From UBA6398 sp963660485 (GTDB taxonomy: Bacteria > Bacteroidota > Bacteroidia > Bacteroidales > Bacteroidaceae), in the NCBI GenBank assembly GCA_963660485.1, contig CAVKYH010000039.1:1-8509 (forward strand): DNA of 8,509 bases, read 5' to 3'. The translations under genes were made by a program, and so were the position numbers. A model generated the notes under the pieces. The model worked only from the letters and a program-made list of their open reading frames with translations, did not search any database and had not been told where the DNA came from. Positions within the stretch are counted from its first letter, which is position 1. Each line of letters opens with the position of its first letter. Shown in pieces: positions 1 to 6,942 of the stretch.

Positions 1-56
1 TTTAAATTAGATGCGTCGGAATTTAAATTCCGGGCCTTGGAGTTTTTACGAGATCC
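1..56. repeat. Palindromic intergenic repeat element, copy A (left part cut off by window start)
   Basis: Bases 1-47 are identical to bases 3832-3878. The shared block contains a perfect 14-base palindrome, GGAATTTAAATTCC, at 18-31, followed by GGGCC and GGAGTTTTT. The match stops at 47, but the flank here (TTTTTACGAGAT, 43-54) is the reverse complement of ATCTCGTAAAAA, a motif found beside the other copy, so the element probably extends to about base 56. This copy is the right half of a larger imperfect inverted repeat whose left arm would lie before base 1. It contains no coding sequence. It resembles a dispersed Bacteroidota intergenic repeat, but the family is not one I can name. Confidence 0.8.
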
Positions 57-107
57 CAGCAAGGATTTTTGCATCACAAATCCCGTACTTTTCATAACAA
101 ATGAGGA

Positions 108-138
108 TTGCCGGCAAAAGGCACTTTGTATACTTTTG
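108..138 (+). promoter_or_regulatory. Bacteroidota-type promoter of the first TonB-dependent receptor
   Basis: A -7 box TACTTTTG (131-138) matches the Bacteroidota consensus TAnnTTTG, and a TTG (108-110) lies 20 bases upstream, as expected for the -33 element. Transcription would begin roughly 5-8 bases after the -7 box, giving a 5' leader of about 20-25 bases before the ATG at 168. The match is by consensus only; no operator is evident. Confidence 0.6.
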
Positions 139-167
139 CACCCGGTTAAAAGACACGTCATCAATAT

Positions 168-2618
168 ATGAACAAATATACAGCAGCCTTGGCAGCCGCA
201 TGCCTCACACTCTCCCACAGTTTTGCCATGCCCAACGATTCCAACCCGCAGCCCGTAGATTCGGCAAGGGTTATCGACATTGAGGAAGTGGTTGTAGTGG
301 CTTCGCCAAAAGAGAACTTCAAACTCCGTGAGCAACCGGCATCGGTTACGCTCTTTTCGCGCGACAACTTGAAGGAACTTGGCATCAACTCCATGAAGAA
401 TCTCACGAGCCACGCCCGCAACCTTTTCATTCCCGACTATGGCAGCCGCATGACAAGCGCAGTATACATACGCGGCATAGGGTCGCGCATCAACAGTCCC
501 GCCGTGGGGCTGTATGTTGACAACATGCCGTGCGCCGACAAAAGCGCTTTCGATTTCTTCATGCTCGACATCGACCGCATCGACGTGCTCAACGGCCCGC
601 AATCCACGCTCTACGGACGAAACGCAATGGGCGGAATTGTGCGCGTGTTCACCACCGACCCCATGCGCAAGCAAGGCACTACCATTAATATAGGAGCCAC
701 GGGGCGCACCACGGGACGAAGAATCTCCGCCGTTACGCGCCAAAAAATCAACGACCGATTCGCGTTCTCCGCCGGCGCATACTATTCGGGCGAAAACGGA
801 TTCTTCCGCAACGACTCCACCGGGAAAAAAGCCGACGACACAAAAGAAGCGGGCGCAAGGCTGCGCGCAGTCTACAAACCGGCGAAAAATCTGTCGCTCG
901 ACCTGCAACTCAACTACAACTACACCGATCAGGGAGCTTATCCCTACTATTACACCGGCCAAACCGCCGCTACCGAAACCGAAGAGGCATATCCGCAATA
1001 CATCGGCAAACTAACGGCAAACCAGGAGGGACGCTACCGCCGCAACCTTTGGAACGCCGGGCTCGCAGGCGAGTATAAATTGAAACGCGCTACGCTCTCA
1101 TCGGTTACTTCATGGCAGTTCCTGCAAGACAGAATGCTTATGGACCAGGATTTCCTTGCTGCCGACATTTACACCTTGGGACAACGGCAACGCAATCAGG
1201 CCATAAGCGAAGAACTTACCTATAAAACTACAAGCGAAAGCCGTTGGCAAAGCAGCACGGGGCTTTTCTTCATGCACCAGAACCAACATACCGAAACGCC
1301 CGTCTCGTTTCATCAAGACGGAATGGACATGCTGAACAACAATTTCGCACATGTGCTGCCCACCATCTCGCAGGAAAATCCCTACACCCACCAGCAAACG
1401 AAAATCAACATGAACCTCGCGCTCACCGACCCGGCAATGACATTCCGCGGCTGGTTTCGCACTCCCGTTACAAACTATGCGCTTTTCCACCAAAGCACAA
1501 TAAAAGATTTTTTTACCGAGCAACTTTCACTCACACTCGGACTGAGGCTCGACATGGAGCACCACAGTTTGAACTACAACATGCAGGGAGGAAACATAAA
1601 CTACCGATTTTCCACCACGATGAGCAAACCCGCAAACCTCTCGGCATCTCCTACGGTCGGCGGCGCACGCAAGGACGACTACATACAACTCCTGCCCAAA
1701 GCCGCCCTGCAATATAATTTCGCCAACCGCACGGGAAACGTTTATTTCTCCTTCTCAAAAGGATTCCGCTCGGGAGGATACAATATACAAATGTGCTCGG
1801 AACTCGCGCAAACGCAGATGCAAGGCGACATGATGCGGGGAGTAAAAAACGAATGCGACATGATTTTCCAGAATCTTATAGACAATACAAACAACGAGAC
1901 ACTCCGCAAAATGTTCACCGAACTTAAGGAAAACGTGAACAGCAATATTCCCGACATAAACGCCCCGGGCGCAAAAACCCTGCGCTACAAACCGGAATAT
2001 TCCCTGAACTACGAACTCGGAACACACTTGAATCTTTTACAACATACGCTCCAAATCGACGCGGCAGTATTTTACATGTCGACGAACAACCAGCAAATTT
2101 CTCGCTTCTCGGCCAACGGACTCGGCAGACAGATGATAAATGCGGGGAGGAGCGCATGTTGTGGAGCGGAGCTCGGACTTCGTTCGTCGCTTGTCGAAGG
2201 TCGTCTTGATTTGTCGGCTTCCTACGGCTTCACCCACTCGGAATTTCGCGACTACAACAACGGAAAAACCGACTACAAGGGCAAGTATGTGCCCTTTGTG
2301 CCGATGCACAACATGAGTCTTGCGGCGAATTACACCCAACCTCTGAAATCGGAAATACTGCAAGCCATATCGTTCGGCGCAAACCTCACCGGCGCGGGAC
2401 GGATATACTGGACCGAAGAAAACACGGCGTGGCAAAATTTCTACGCATGCCTCGGCGCACACATCACAGGGGATTTCAAATTTGCGAAGCTTGACGTGTG
2501 GGCAAAAAACCTCACCAATTCCCACTACAATGTGTTTTATTTTGAATCCATGAACCGTGGTTACGAGCAGCATGCGGCACCTTGTCGTTTCGGAGCAGAC
2601 ATTACTTTTGAATTCTAA
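168..2618 (+). CDS. TonB-dependent outer-membrane receptor, substrate unknown
   Basis: This 816-residue protein is a TonB-dependent receptor, which uses TonB-ExbBD energy to import a scarce ligand across the outer membrane. A signal peptide covers about residues 1-20 (ending HSFA). A TonB-box-like EEVVVVAS lies at 39-46. The plug domain spans about 50-165 and ends with the hallmark IDRIDVLNGPQSTLYGRNA. The rest is the 22-strand barrel, with the typical motif FSFSKGFRSGGYN near 526 and a C-terminal FEF. There is no N-terminal carboxypeptidase-like domain and no SusD partner, so this is not a Sus-type glycan importer; the architecture is that of siderophore, haem or small-molecule receptors. 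Cysteines are unusually many: C121, C543, C563, the pair C664-C665 and two near the C terminus. C543 and C563 lie in what should be a long extracellular loop (about 540-605). The gene has its own promoter and terminator and so looks monocistronic. The family call is firm; the ligand cannot be inferred. Confidence 0.93.
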   Translation: MNKYTAALAAACLTLSHSFAMPNDSNPQPVDSARVIDIEEVVVVASPKENFKLREQPASVTLFSRDNLKELGINSMKNLTSHARNLFIPDYGSRMTSAVYIRGIGSRINSPAVGLYVDNMPCADKSAFDFFMLDIDRIDVLNGPQSTLYGRNAMGGIVRVFTTDPMRKQGTTINIGATGRTTGRRISAVTRQKINDRFAFSAGAYYSGENGFFRNDSTGKKADDTKEAGARLRAVYKPAKNLSLDLQLNYNYTDQGAYPYYYTGQTAATETEEAYPQYIGKLTANQEGRYRRNLWNAGLAGEYKLKRATLSSVTSWQFLQDRMLMDQDFLAADIYTLGQRQRNQAISEELTYKTTSESRWQSSTGLFFMHQNQHTETPVSFHQDGMDMLNNNFAHVLPTISQENPYTHQQTKINMNLALTDPAMTFRGWFRTPVTNYALFHQSTIKDFFTEQLSLTLGLRLDMEHHSLNYNMQGGNINYRFSTTMSKPANLSASPTVGGARKDDYIQLLPKAALQYNFANRTGNVYFSFSKGFRSGGYNIQMCSELAQTQMQGDMMRGVKNECDMIFQNLIDNTNNETLRKMFTELKENVNSNIPDINAPGAKTLRYKPEYSLNYELGTHLNLLQHTLQIDAAVFYMSTNNQQISRFSANGLGRQMINAGRSACCGAELGLRSSLVEGRLDLSASYGFTHSEFRDYNNGKTDYKGKYVPFVPMHNMSLAANYTQPLKSEILQAISFGANLTGAGRIYWTEENTAWQNFYACLGAHITGDFKFAKLDVWAKNLTNSHYNVFYFESMNRGYEQHAAPCRFGADITFEF

Positions 2619-2637
2619 GTATCACGACACAAACCCC

Positions 2638-2681
2638 AAAGGTCGGAATGCGCAGCACAGCCTACGCGTTGCGACCTTTTT
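2638..2681 (+). terminator. Rho-independent terminator after the first receptor gene
   Basis: AAAGGTCG (2638-2645) pairs with CGACCTTT (2672-2679). After one G-G mismatch, AATGCG (2647-2652) pairs with CGCGTT (2665-2670), including one G-U pair. The loop is 12 bases and the 3' arm runs straight into TTTTT. It begins 20 bases after the stop codon at 2618. Confidence 0.8.
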
Positions 2682-2733
2682 GCGACATGCGCATATTGAT
2701 ATCAAAAATGCCACTCATTTCGGAAAATATTAG

Positions 2734-2741
2734 CAATTTTG
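2734..2741 (+). promoter_or_regulatory. Weak candidate -7 box for the M48 protease gene
   Basis: CAATTTTG differs from TAnnTTTG at one position and is followed by C, as is common in Bacteroidota promoters. No convincing TTG is found at the expected -33 distance. It lies 53 bases upstream of the ATG at 2795 and after the preceding terminator, so some promoter is needed in this gap; this is the best candidate I see. Confidence 0.3.
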
Positions 2742-2794
2742 CAAAGTAATTCCGCGCGGCATTGTGCGGAAAGAAACAAATAACACATAAGCAA

Positions 2795-3661
2795 ATGAAG
2801 AAATGTCTTTTTCTGATGGCAACAGCAGCGTTTATTCTCGCCGGCTGCTCCTCTGTTCCAGTTACGGGACGCAAGCAATTGAACATCGTGAGCAACAGCG
2901 AAGTGCTGTCGTCAAGCCTCACGGAATACCAAACCTATATGAAATCGGCGAAAAAGAGCTCAAACACACAGCAAACCGCTATGGTGGAAAGAGTGGGCAA
3001 GAGAATTGCCACTGCAACCGAGGCATATCTTAAAAGCACCGGTGCATCAAGCGAGATAAACGACTTTTCCTGGGAATTCAACCTTGTAGAAAACAGCGAA
3101 CTCAATGCTTTTTGCATGCCGGGCGGTAAAATCGTGGTTTACGAGGGTCTTATGAAAATCATATCCTCTGACGACGAACTGGCAGTGGTGCTCGGACACG
3201 AGGTGGCGCATGCCGTGGCAAAACACAGCAATGAACGTATGAGCCAGCAAGTACTTGCGCAATACGGATCCAGCATCTTGGGCACCGCACTTTCGGGAAA
3301 AAGCGCAGCAGTGCAGCAAATCGCAGGCCAGGTATACGGCCTCGGAGCAAACTACGGCGTTATCCTCCCCTTCTCGCGCAAACACGAGAGCGAAGCCGAC
3401 AATATCGGGTTGGTTTTCATGCGTCTCGCCGGATACAATCCCCAAGTTGCTTTGAGCTTCTGGAAGAAAATGTCGTCTTCGTCCACTTCGAGCGTGCCCG
3501 AGATAGCAAGCACCCACCCGAGCGACGCACGCCGTATTTCCGACATCGAGAAAGAATTGCCCACAGTGCTGAAAAACTATCAACCGCTTGCGCAATACGC
3601 CACAACGACAACCACTACTGCTACAAAAACAACCACAAAGAAAACCACTACCAAGAAGTAA
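2795..3661 (+). CDS. M48-family zinc metalloprotease lipoprotein (LoiP/BepA-like)
   Basis: This 288-residue protein is a predicted membrane-anchored zinc endopeptidase of the envelope. The N terminus MKKCLFLMATAAFILAGC is a lipoprotein signal with lipobox LAGC (acylated Cys18), followed by SSVPVTGRKQLN, a sequence typical of M48 lipoproteins. NAFCMPGG lies at 104-111. The zinc motif HEVAH is at 135-139 and the third ligand is Glu198 in ESEAD. THPS at 240-243 is another conserved M48 motif. All catalytic features are intact. Relatives such as LoiP and BepA degrade or help assemble outer-membrane proteins; this role is inferred here. No TPR domain follows, so it is shorter than BepA. The last 19 residues (270-288) are nearly all Thr and Lys, an odd low-complexity tail. 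The start at 2795 is chosen because it places the lipoprotein signal at the N terminus; an in-frame TTG at 2762 would add 11 hydrophilic residues in front of it. It stands alone between two terminators. Confidence 0.9.
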   Translation: MKKCLFLMATAAFILAGCSSVPVTGRKQLNIVSNSEVLSSSLTEYQTYMKSAKKSSNTQQTAMVERVGKRIATATEAYLKSTGASSEINDFSWEFNLVENSELNAFCMPGGKIVVYEGLMKIISSDDELAVVLGHEVAHAVAKHSNERMSQQVLAQYGSSILGTALSGKSAAVQQIAGQVYGLGANYGVILPFSRKHESEADNIGLVFMRLAGYNPQVALSFWKKMSSSSTSSVPEIASTHPSDARRISDIEKELPTVLKNYQPLAQYATTTTTTATKTTTKKTTTKK

Positions 3662-3694
3662 AAGGTTTCCACTGCATATACAAGCAAAACACCA

Positions 3695-3723
3695 AGCCCT
3701 GCAAGCCAACCTTGTGGGGCTTT
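3695..3723 (+). terminator. Probable terminator after the M48 protease gene
   Basis: AGCCCTGCAAG (3695-3705) pairs along its whole length with CTTGTGGGGCT (3711-3721), using two G-U pairs, around a five-base loop CCAAC. An A-T pair extends the base, and the 3' side reads TTTCAT, a short U-tract. It begins 34 bases after the stop codon at 3661. Confidence 0.6.
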
Positions 3724-3802
3724 CATGTGCCCTAAAAAAGGTTTGGGAAAACCCCATTCCGCAAGCCCAAAAACATGCTGCGCAGGGCGAAAAAATTTGT
3801 CG

Positions 3803-3902
3803 GCATCTCGTGAAAACTCCGGGCCACCAAATTTAAATTAGATGCGTCGGAATTTAAATTCCGGGCCTTGGAGTTTTTCACTACAACGCATCTCGTAAAA
3901 AC
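3803..3902. repeat. Palindromic intergenic repeat element, copy B (fuller copy)
   Basis: This copy contains the 47 bases (3832-3878) that are identical to window bases 1-47, including the palindrome GGAATTTAAATTCC (3849-3862). It also shows the left arm. GTGAAAACTCC (3810-3820) pairs with GGAGTTTTTCAC (3870-3881) with one extra base. Two AATTTAAATT blocks face each other across an 11-base loop (AGATGCGTCGG). The unit is bracketed by near-identical 15-mers in direct orientation, GCATCTCGTGAAAAC (3803-3817) and GCATCTCGTAAAAAC (3888-3902). No open reading frame or transposase is associated with it. The remainder of the 367-base gap 3662-4028 holds only the upstream terminator and the GNAT promoter. 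Confidence 0.75.
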
Positions 3903-3964
3903 GGCATCAGCAGACACATTTTTCCCAAGGCAAACGAAACATGCGCAACGCCCCGACACTACTA

Positions 3965-3995
3965 TTGCAAAAGCAATAAAATGCGCGTATCTTTG
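3965..3995 (+). promoter_or_regulatory. Bacteroidota-type promoter of the GNAT gene
   Basis: TATCTTTG (3988-3995) is a full match to TAnnTTTG, with TTG at 3965-3967 exactly 20 bases upstream. The spacing is the same as in the promoter at 108-138. The leader to the ATG at 4029 would be about 25-28 bases. Confidence 0.65.
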
Positions 3996-4028
3996 TCGGC
4001 GTATCACCAGTTTGCACAATGATATCTT

Positions 4029-4463
4029 ATGGAAACGACAACGATTTTTGAACTCACCACCGCCGATGAAACACATCTGTCCATAATCAACCGCTTGCTT
4101 GCACAGCTTTCCACCAAAGGGCACACACTTTCCCCGGAAAACTTCAAAAGCATCGTGGAATCAGACGCCACCCATCTGTTTCTCGCTTCGGTAAACGGCG
4201 AAACCGCCGGAATGCTCACCCTTTGCACATACCGTTCGCCCAGCGGCGCAAAGGCTTGGATTGAAGACGTGGTGGTGGATTCCTCTCATCGCAGCAAGGG
4301 CATAGGAAGAGCGTTGGTGGAGCACGCCATTGCCTATGCCGGAAAAATGGAAGGCGTTACCCTGATGCTCACGTCGCGCCCCACACGCACGGAAGCCAAC
4401 AAACTTTATGCGAGCGCGGGATTTGAGCGAAAGGAAACCAATGTTTACAAAATGAACTTCTAA
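4029..4463 (+). CDS. GNAT-family N-acetyltransferase, substrate unknown
   Basis: This 144-residue cytoplasmic protein is a single-domain GNAT enzyme, which would transfer an acetyl group from acetyl-CoA to an amine. The acetyl-CoA binding motif A is clear: the strand WIEDVVVD (77-84) followed by HRSKGIGRALVEHAI (87-101), with the pyrophosphate-binding R-x-K-G-I-G loop at 88-93. The motif B region is RPTRTEANKLYASAGF (117-132), with the family's Tyr127 and Gly131-Phe132, and the chain ends FERKETNVYKMNF. The length is usual for the family and nothing is missing. The N-terminal half, which sets substrate specificity, has no feature I recognise, so the target (small molecule, peptide or protein) is unknown. 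The gene has its own promoter. The following operon has its own promoter, so co-transcription is unlikely to be functional, although I see no strong terminator between them. Confidence 0.9.
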   Translation: METTTIFELTTADETHLSIINRLLAQLSTKGHTLSPENFKSIVESDATHLFLASVNGETAGMLTLCTYRSPSGAKAWIEDVVVDSSHRSKGIGRALVEHAIAYAGKMEGVTLMLTSRPTRTEANKLYASAGFERKETNVYKMNF

Positions 4464-4533
4464 CATTTCGTTCCGCCATGCTATCAGTGCGGCCACATCT
4501 CCGTTTTCCAAATATTATTGTGCCGCAAACATA

Positions 4534-4560
4534 TTGTTCCGTCAATTATGAGTAATTTTG
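4534..4560 (+). promoter_or_regulatory. Promoter of the cobalamin-regulated btuB-btuG operon
   Basis: TAATTTTG (4553-4560) fits TAnnTTTG. A TTG at 4534-4536 is only 16 bases upstream, so the -33 element is weak or poorly spaced. Transcription would begin at about 4565-4568, immediately before the riboswitch aptamer, which supports the assignment. Upstream bases 4464-4533 hold nothing else I can identify. Confidence 0.55.
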
Positions 4561-4565
4561 CAACG

Positions 4566-4800
4566 GCTGTGGTTCACTCCAGAAGCAATTCCGGGCGTGA
4601 TTAAAAGGGAAGCCGGGTGAGAATCCCGCACAATCCCGTTGCCGTGTGCCTTTCGAAATGCGCCGCATGCGCATTCGTCATGCCATAAAAGGTAATTCTC
4701 CACCGCATCACCGATGTGAAAGCCATTGCAGCCCGAGGCTGTGAGAAGGTGTGGGGAATGGCGAGCCGGAAGACCTGCCATAGTCCCATATTGTAGGCAC
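4566..4800 (+). promoter_or_regulatory. Cobalamin (adenosylcobalamin-type) riboswitch aptamer
   Basis: The conserved B12 box is present as GCGAGCCGGAAGACCTGCCA (4761-4780). The upstream conserved core is also present: AAAAGGGAAGCCGGGTGAGA (4603-4622), then ATCCCGCAC and ATCCCGTTGCCGTG up to about 4646. GCCCGAGGCTGTGAGAAGG (4731-4749) lies just before the B12 box. Order and spacing fit the Cobalamin riboswitch class, with a variable peripheral arm at about 4647-4730. The aptamer lies directly upstream of a BtuB-type receptor and a BtuG-type lipoprotein, the expected regulon. Corrinoid binding would repress the operon. The exact outer limits are approximate. Confidence 0.93.
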
Positions 4801-4831
4801 CTGCGAGAGACGGGAGCATACAACGTATTGA

Positions 4832-4883
4832 GGGAATGCCCCAAGCACTCCCCTATAGGCAGTGCAACTCAACTGGCATTGCC
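4832..4883 (+). promoter_or_regulatory. Candidate expression platform: two hairpins between riboswitch and btuB
   Basis: Hairpin 1 pairs GGGAATGC (4832-4839) with GCACTCCC (4845-4852), with one mismatch. Hairpin 2 pairs GGCAGTGC (4858-4865) with GCATTGCC (4876-4883), with one G-U pair. Neither is followed by a U-tract, so control by transcription termination is not obvious. Hairpin 2 ends one base before an ATG at 4885 that is in frame with btuB. The leader from the end of the aptamer to the chosen start is about 140 bases. The regulatory role is inferred from position. Confidence 0.4.
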
Positions 4884-4941
4884 AATGTTGTTGTGCACAT
4901 ACTGTTTCTCCCCGAGTCCCAACGTTTGCAAGGCGAAACAG

Positions 4942-6939
4942 ATGAAGACATTCACGGTTTGTATGGCATTTATCACATTCTCCGGCGCTATGGCGCAAGA
5001 GAATGCAGCACCGCGCGACACTATAAGCCCGCAACATTTGCGCGAAACGGTGGTGAGCGCGCAGCGCAAAGCCAACAACATGAACGCCGTGCAGACCATA
5101 AGCGGCGAAAATCTGAGACAGGCGGCAGCATACAGCGTGGCAGACGCAATACGTTTCTTCTCGGGCGTGCAGCTCAAGGACTACGGCGGAATAGGTGGCC
5201 TGAAAACCGTAAACGTGCGCAGCATGGGCTCCGAACATACGGCAGTGGCTTACGACGGAGTGGAGATAACAAACGCGCAAAACGGTATCGTGGACCTCGG
5301 AAGGCTTTCGCTCGCAAATGTGGGCGGCATAGTGTTGAGCAACGGCGGAAACGGCAACATCTTCAAGCCCGCACGCAGTTTCGCCTCGGCATCAAATGTG
5401 GAAATCATCACACGCCAGCCACAATTCAACGGCAAGCCCTACAACCTGCGGGCCATATTGAGCGGCGGCTCTTTCGGCACGTTTTCACCCGAACTGCTTT
5501 GGGAGCAGAAAATATCCCGCAAAATTTCACTGCAAACCAATGTAGCCTGGCTCACATCAACCGGACGCTACAAATATCGCTACCACCTCGACGGCGGATA
5601 CGACACCACAGCCACAAGAAAGAACGGTGACATCACAGTGGTGCGCGGCGAAGCAACTTTGTTCGGAAATCTTTCAAACGGCAACTGGAAAGCGCGCGGC
5701 TATATATACTCATCGCGGCGCGGACTGCCGGGAGCGATCGTAAGAAACCGCCTCTCCCACATCGACCGACAGAGAGACGTGAATTCATTTGCGCAAGGCA
5801 TGCTGCGGAAACGCTTCGGAAAATATTCACTGCTTGTCAACGGAAAACTTTCATACGACTATCTGCATTATCTCTACGATTCCCGTCGCGACCAGGGCGC
5901 AATGTATGTGGACAATCACTATCATCAGAGCAGCGTTTACCTTTCGGCGGCGAACAAATACGACTTCTCGGAAAAACTGCAGGCATCTCTCTCCGCCGAC
6001 TACGCTTTGGACGCCCTACGGGCCGACTTGAAAAATTTCGCAAAACCCGTAAGAAACAGCATATATGCGGCGGCAGCAATAAACGCAAGGCTCGGAAGAA
6101 CGGAAATACAGGGAAACGCATTGCTCACACACGTTGACAACCGCGCCACAAACCACAACGGGGGAAAATCGTCGGCACATACGGGGTTCACCCCCGCATT
6201 ATCGTTTGCATGGCGTCCGACATTCTTGCCCGGACTTACGCTCAGAGCTTTCGCAAAACGCTCCTACCGCGTACCGACACTCAACGATTTGTACTACACA
6301 TTCATTGGAAATTCAAACTTAAAGCCCGAATACGCTTCGCAAATCGACGGCGGCGTGTCGTGGAGCATGCCCGGAGAAAACAAAACGCTCCGCGCGCTCA
6401 CGATAAAGGCCGACGTTTACACCAACCGCGTTACACAAAAAATAATAGCCGTACCCACTACCAACCAGTTCCGATGGACGATGGTCAATCTCGGGAAAGT
6501 TATCACCCACGGGCTTGATGCGAGCGCCGAAAGCGCATGGAGTTTCGGCGAAGTGCGTCTTGGGGCGAAAGCCACCTATTCCTGGCAACGCGCCATGGAC
6601 TGTTCCGACAAAAGCAGCCCTTACTACAAGGGACAGATAGCTTACATTCCCAAACATTCGGCATCGGCGGTGGCAGATATGGCTTGGAGAAAATGGAGCG
6701 CGAACTATAGTTTTATCTACACCGGACACCGCTACGACGGGAGCGCAAACATTCCCGCCAACTACATACGCAGTTACTACATCAACGATTTTGCCGTGAA
6801 CCGCGAGCTATGGATTTCAAACGTAAACGCACGTGTTTCGCTCGCAGTGAATAATATTTTCAACCGCCACTACGACGTGGTGAGATGTTATCCTATGCCA
6901 GGAAGAAATTATAAAATCACATTATTAATAAACTTATAG
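4942..6939 (+). CDS. btuB: BtuB-like TonB-dependent corrinoid receptor
   Basis: This 665-residue outer-membrane receptor is predicted to import vitamin B12 or other corrinoids with energy from TonB. The start at 4942 gives a signal peptide ending at GAMAQ (about residue 19). A TonB box, ETVVSA, lies at 35-40. The plug covers about 45-158 (SVADAIRFFSGVQLKDYGG at 65-83, then VNVRSMGSEHTAVAYDGV). The barrel carries the family motifs RVPTLNDLYYTFIGNSNLKP near 440 and MVNLGKVITHGLDASAE near 514, a position where BtuB-type receptors typically have similar sequence. The length fits BtuB and is much shorter than Sus-type receptors, and no carboxypeptidase-like N-terminal domain is present. The assignment of ligand rests mainly on the cobalamin riboswitch upstream and the BtuG-like gene 3 bases downstream. 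An in-frame ATG at 4885 would add 19 residues and bury the signal sequence. A reading frame open back to 4726 runs through the riboswitch and is not credible as protein. Confidence 0.9.
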   Translation: MKTFTVCMAFITFSGAMAQENAAPRDTISPQHLRETVVSAQRKANNMNAVQTISGENLRQAAAYSVADAIRFFSGVQLKDYGGIGGLKTVNVRSMGSEHTAVAYDGVEITNAQNGIVDLGRLSLANVGGIVLSNGGNGNIFKPARSFASASNVEIITRQPQFNGKPYNLRAILSGGSFGTFSPELLWEQKISRKISLQTNVAWLTSTGRYKYRYHLDGGYDTTATRKNGDITVVRGEATLFGNLSNGNWKARGYIYSSRRGLPGAIVRNRLSHIDRQRDVNSFAQGMLRKRFGKYSLLVNGKLSYDYLHYLYDSRRDQGAMYVDNHYHQSSVYLSAANKYDFSEKLQASLSADYALDALRADLKNFAKPVRNSIYAAAAINARLGRTEIQGNALLTHVDNRATNHNGGKSSAHTGFTPALSFAWRPTFLPGLTLRAFAKRSYRVPTLNDLYYTFIGNSNLKPEYASQIDGGVSWSMPGENKTLRALTIKADVYTNRVTQKIIAVPTTNQFRWTMVNLGKVITHGLDASAESAWSFGEVRLGAKATYSWQRAMDCSDKSSPYYKGQIAYIPKHSASAVADMAWRKWSANYSFIYTGHRYDGSANIPANYIRSYYINDFAVNRELWISNVNARVSLAVNNIFNRHYDVVRCYPMPGRNYKITLLINL

Positions 6940-6942
6940 CAA

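Noticed and set aside
2037..2573. 178-codon minus-strand open frame inside the first receptor gene
   Set aside because: It is antisense to a well-conserved barrel region, has no family features, and its composition is that of a shadow frame.
2762..2794. TTG start 11 codons upstream for the M48 protease
   Set aside because: It adds hydrophilic residues before a textbook lipoprotein signal; the ATG at 2795 places the lipobox cysteine at the expected position 18.
3740..3753. Small hairpin GGTTT/AAACC that on the minus strand is followed by a run of T
   Set aside because: The stem is only 5 bp, and no minus-strand gene ends here that it could terminate.
4475..4494. CCGC/GCGG inverted repeat as a terminator for the GNAT gene
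   Set aside because: Only four base pairs around a 12-base loop and no U-tract.
4726..4941. N-terminal extension of the BtuB-like protein from an ATG at 4726
   Set aside because: It would translate the B12 box and the riboswitch core, and it would bury a good signal peptide that begins at 4942.
4836..5630. 264-codon plus-strand open frame overlapping the leader and the start of btuB
   Set aside because: It is out of frame with the receptor, very rich in Arg and His as out-of-frame translations are, and has no recognisable domain.
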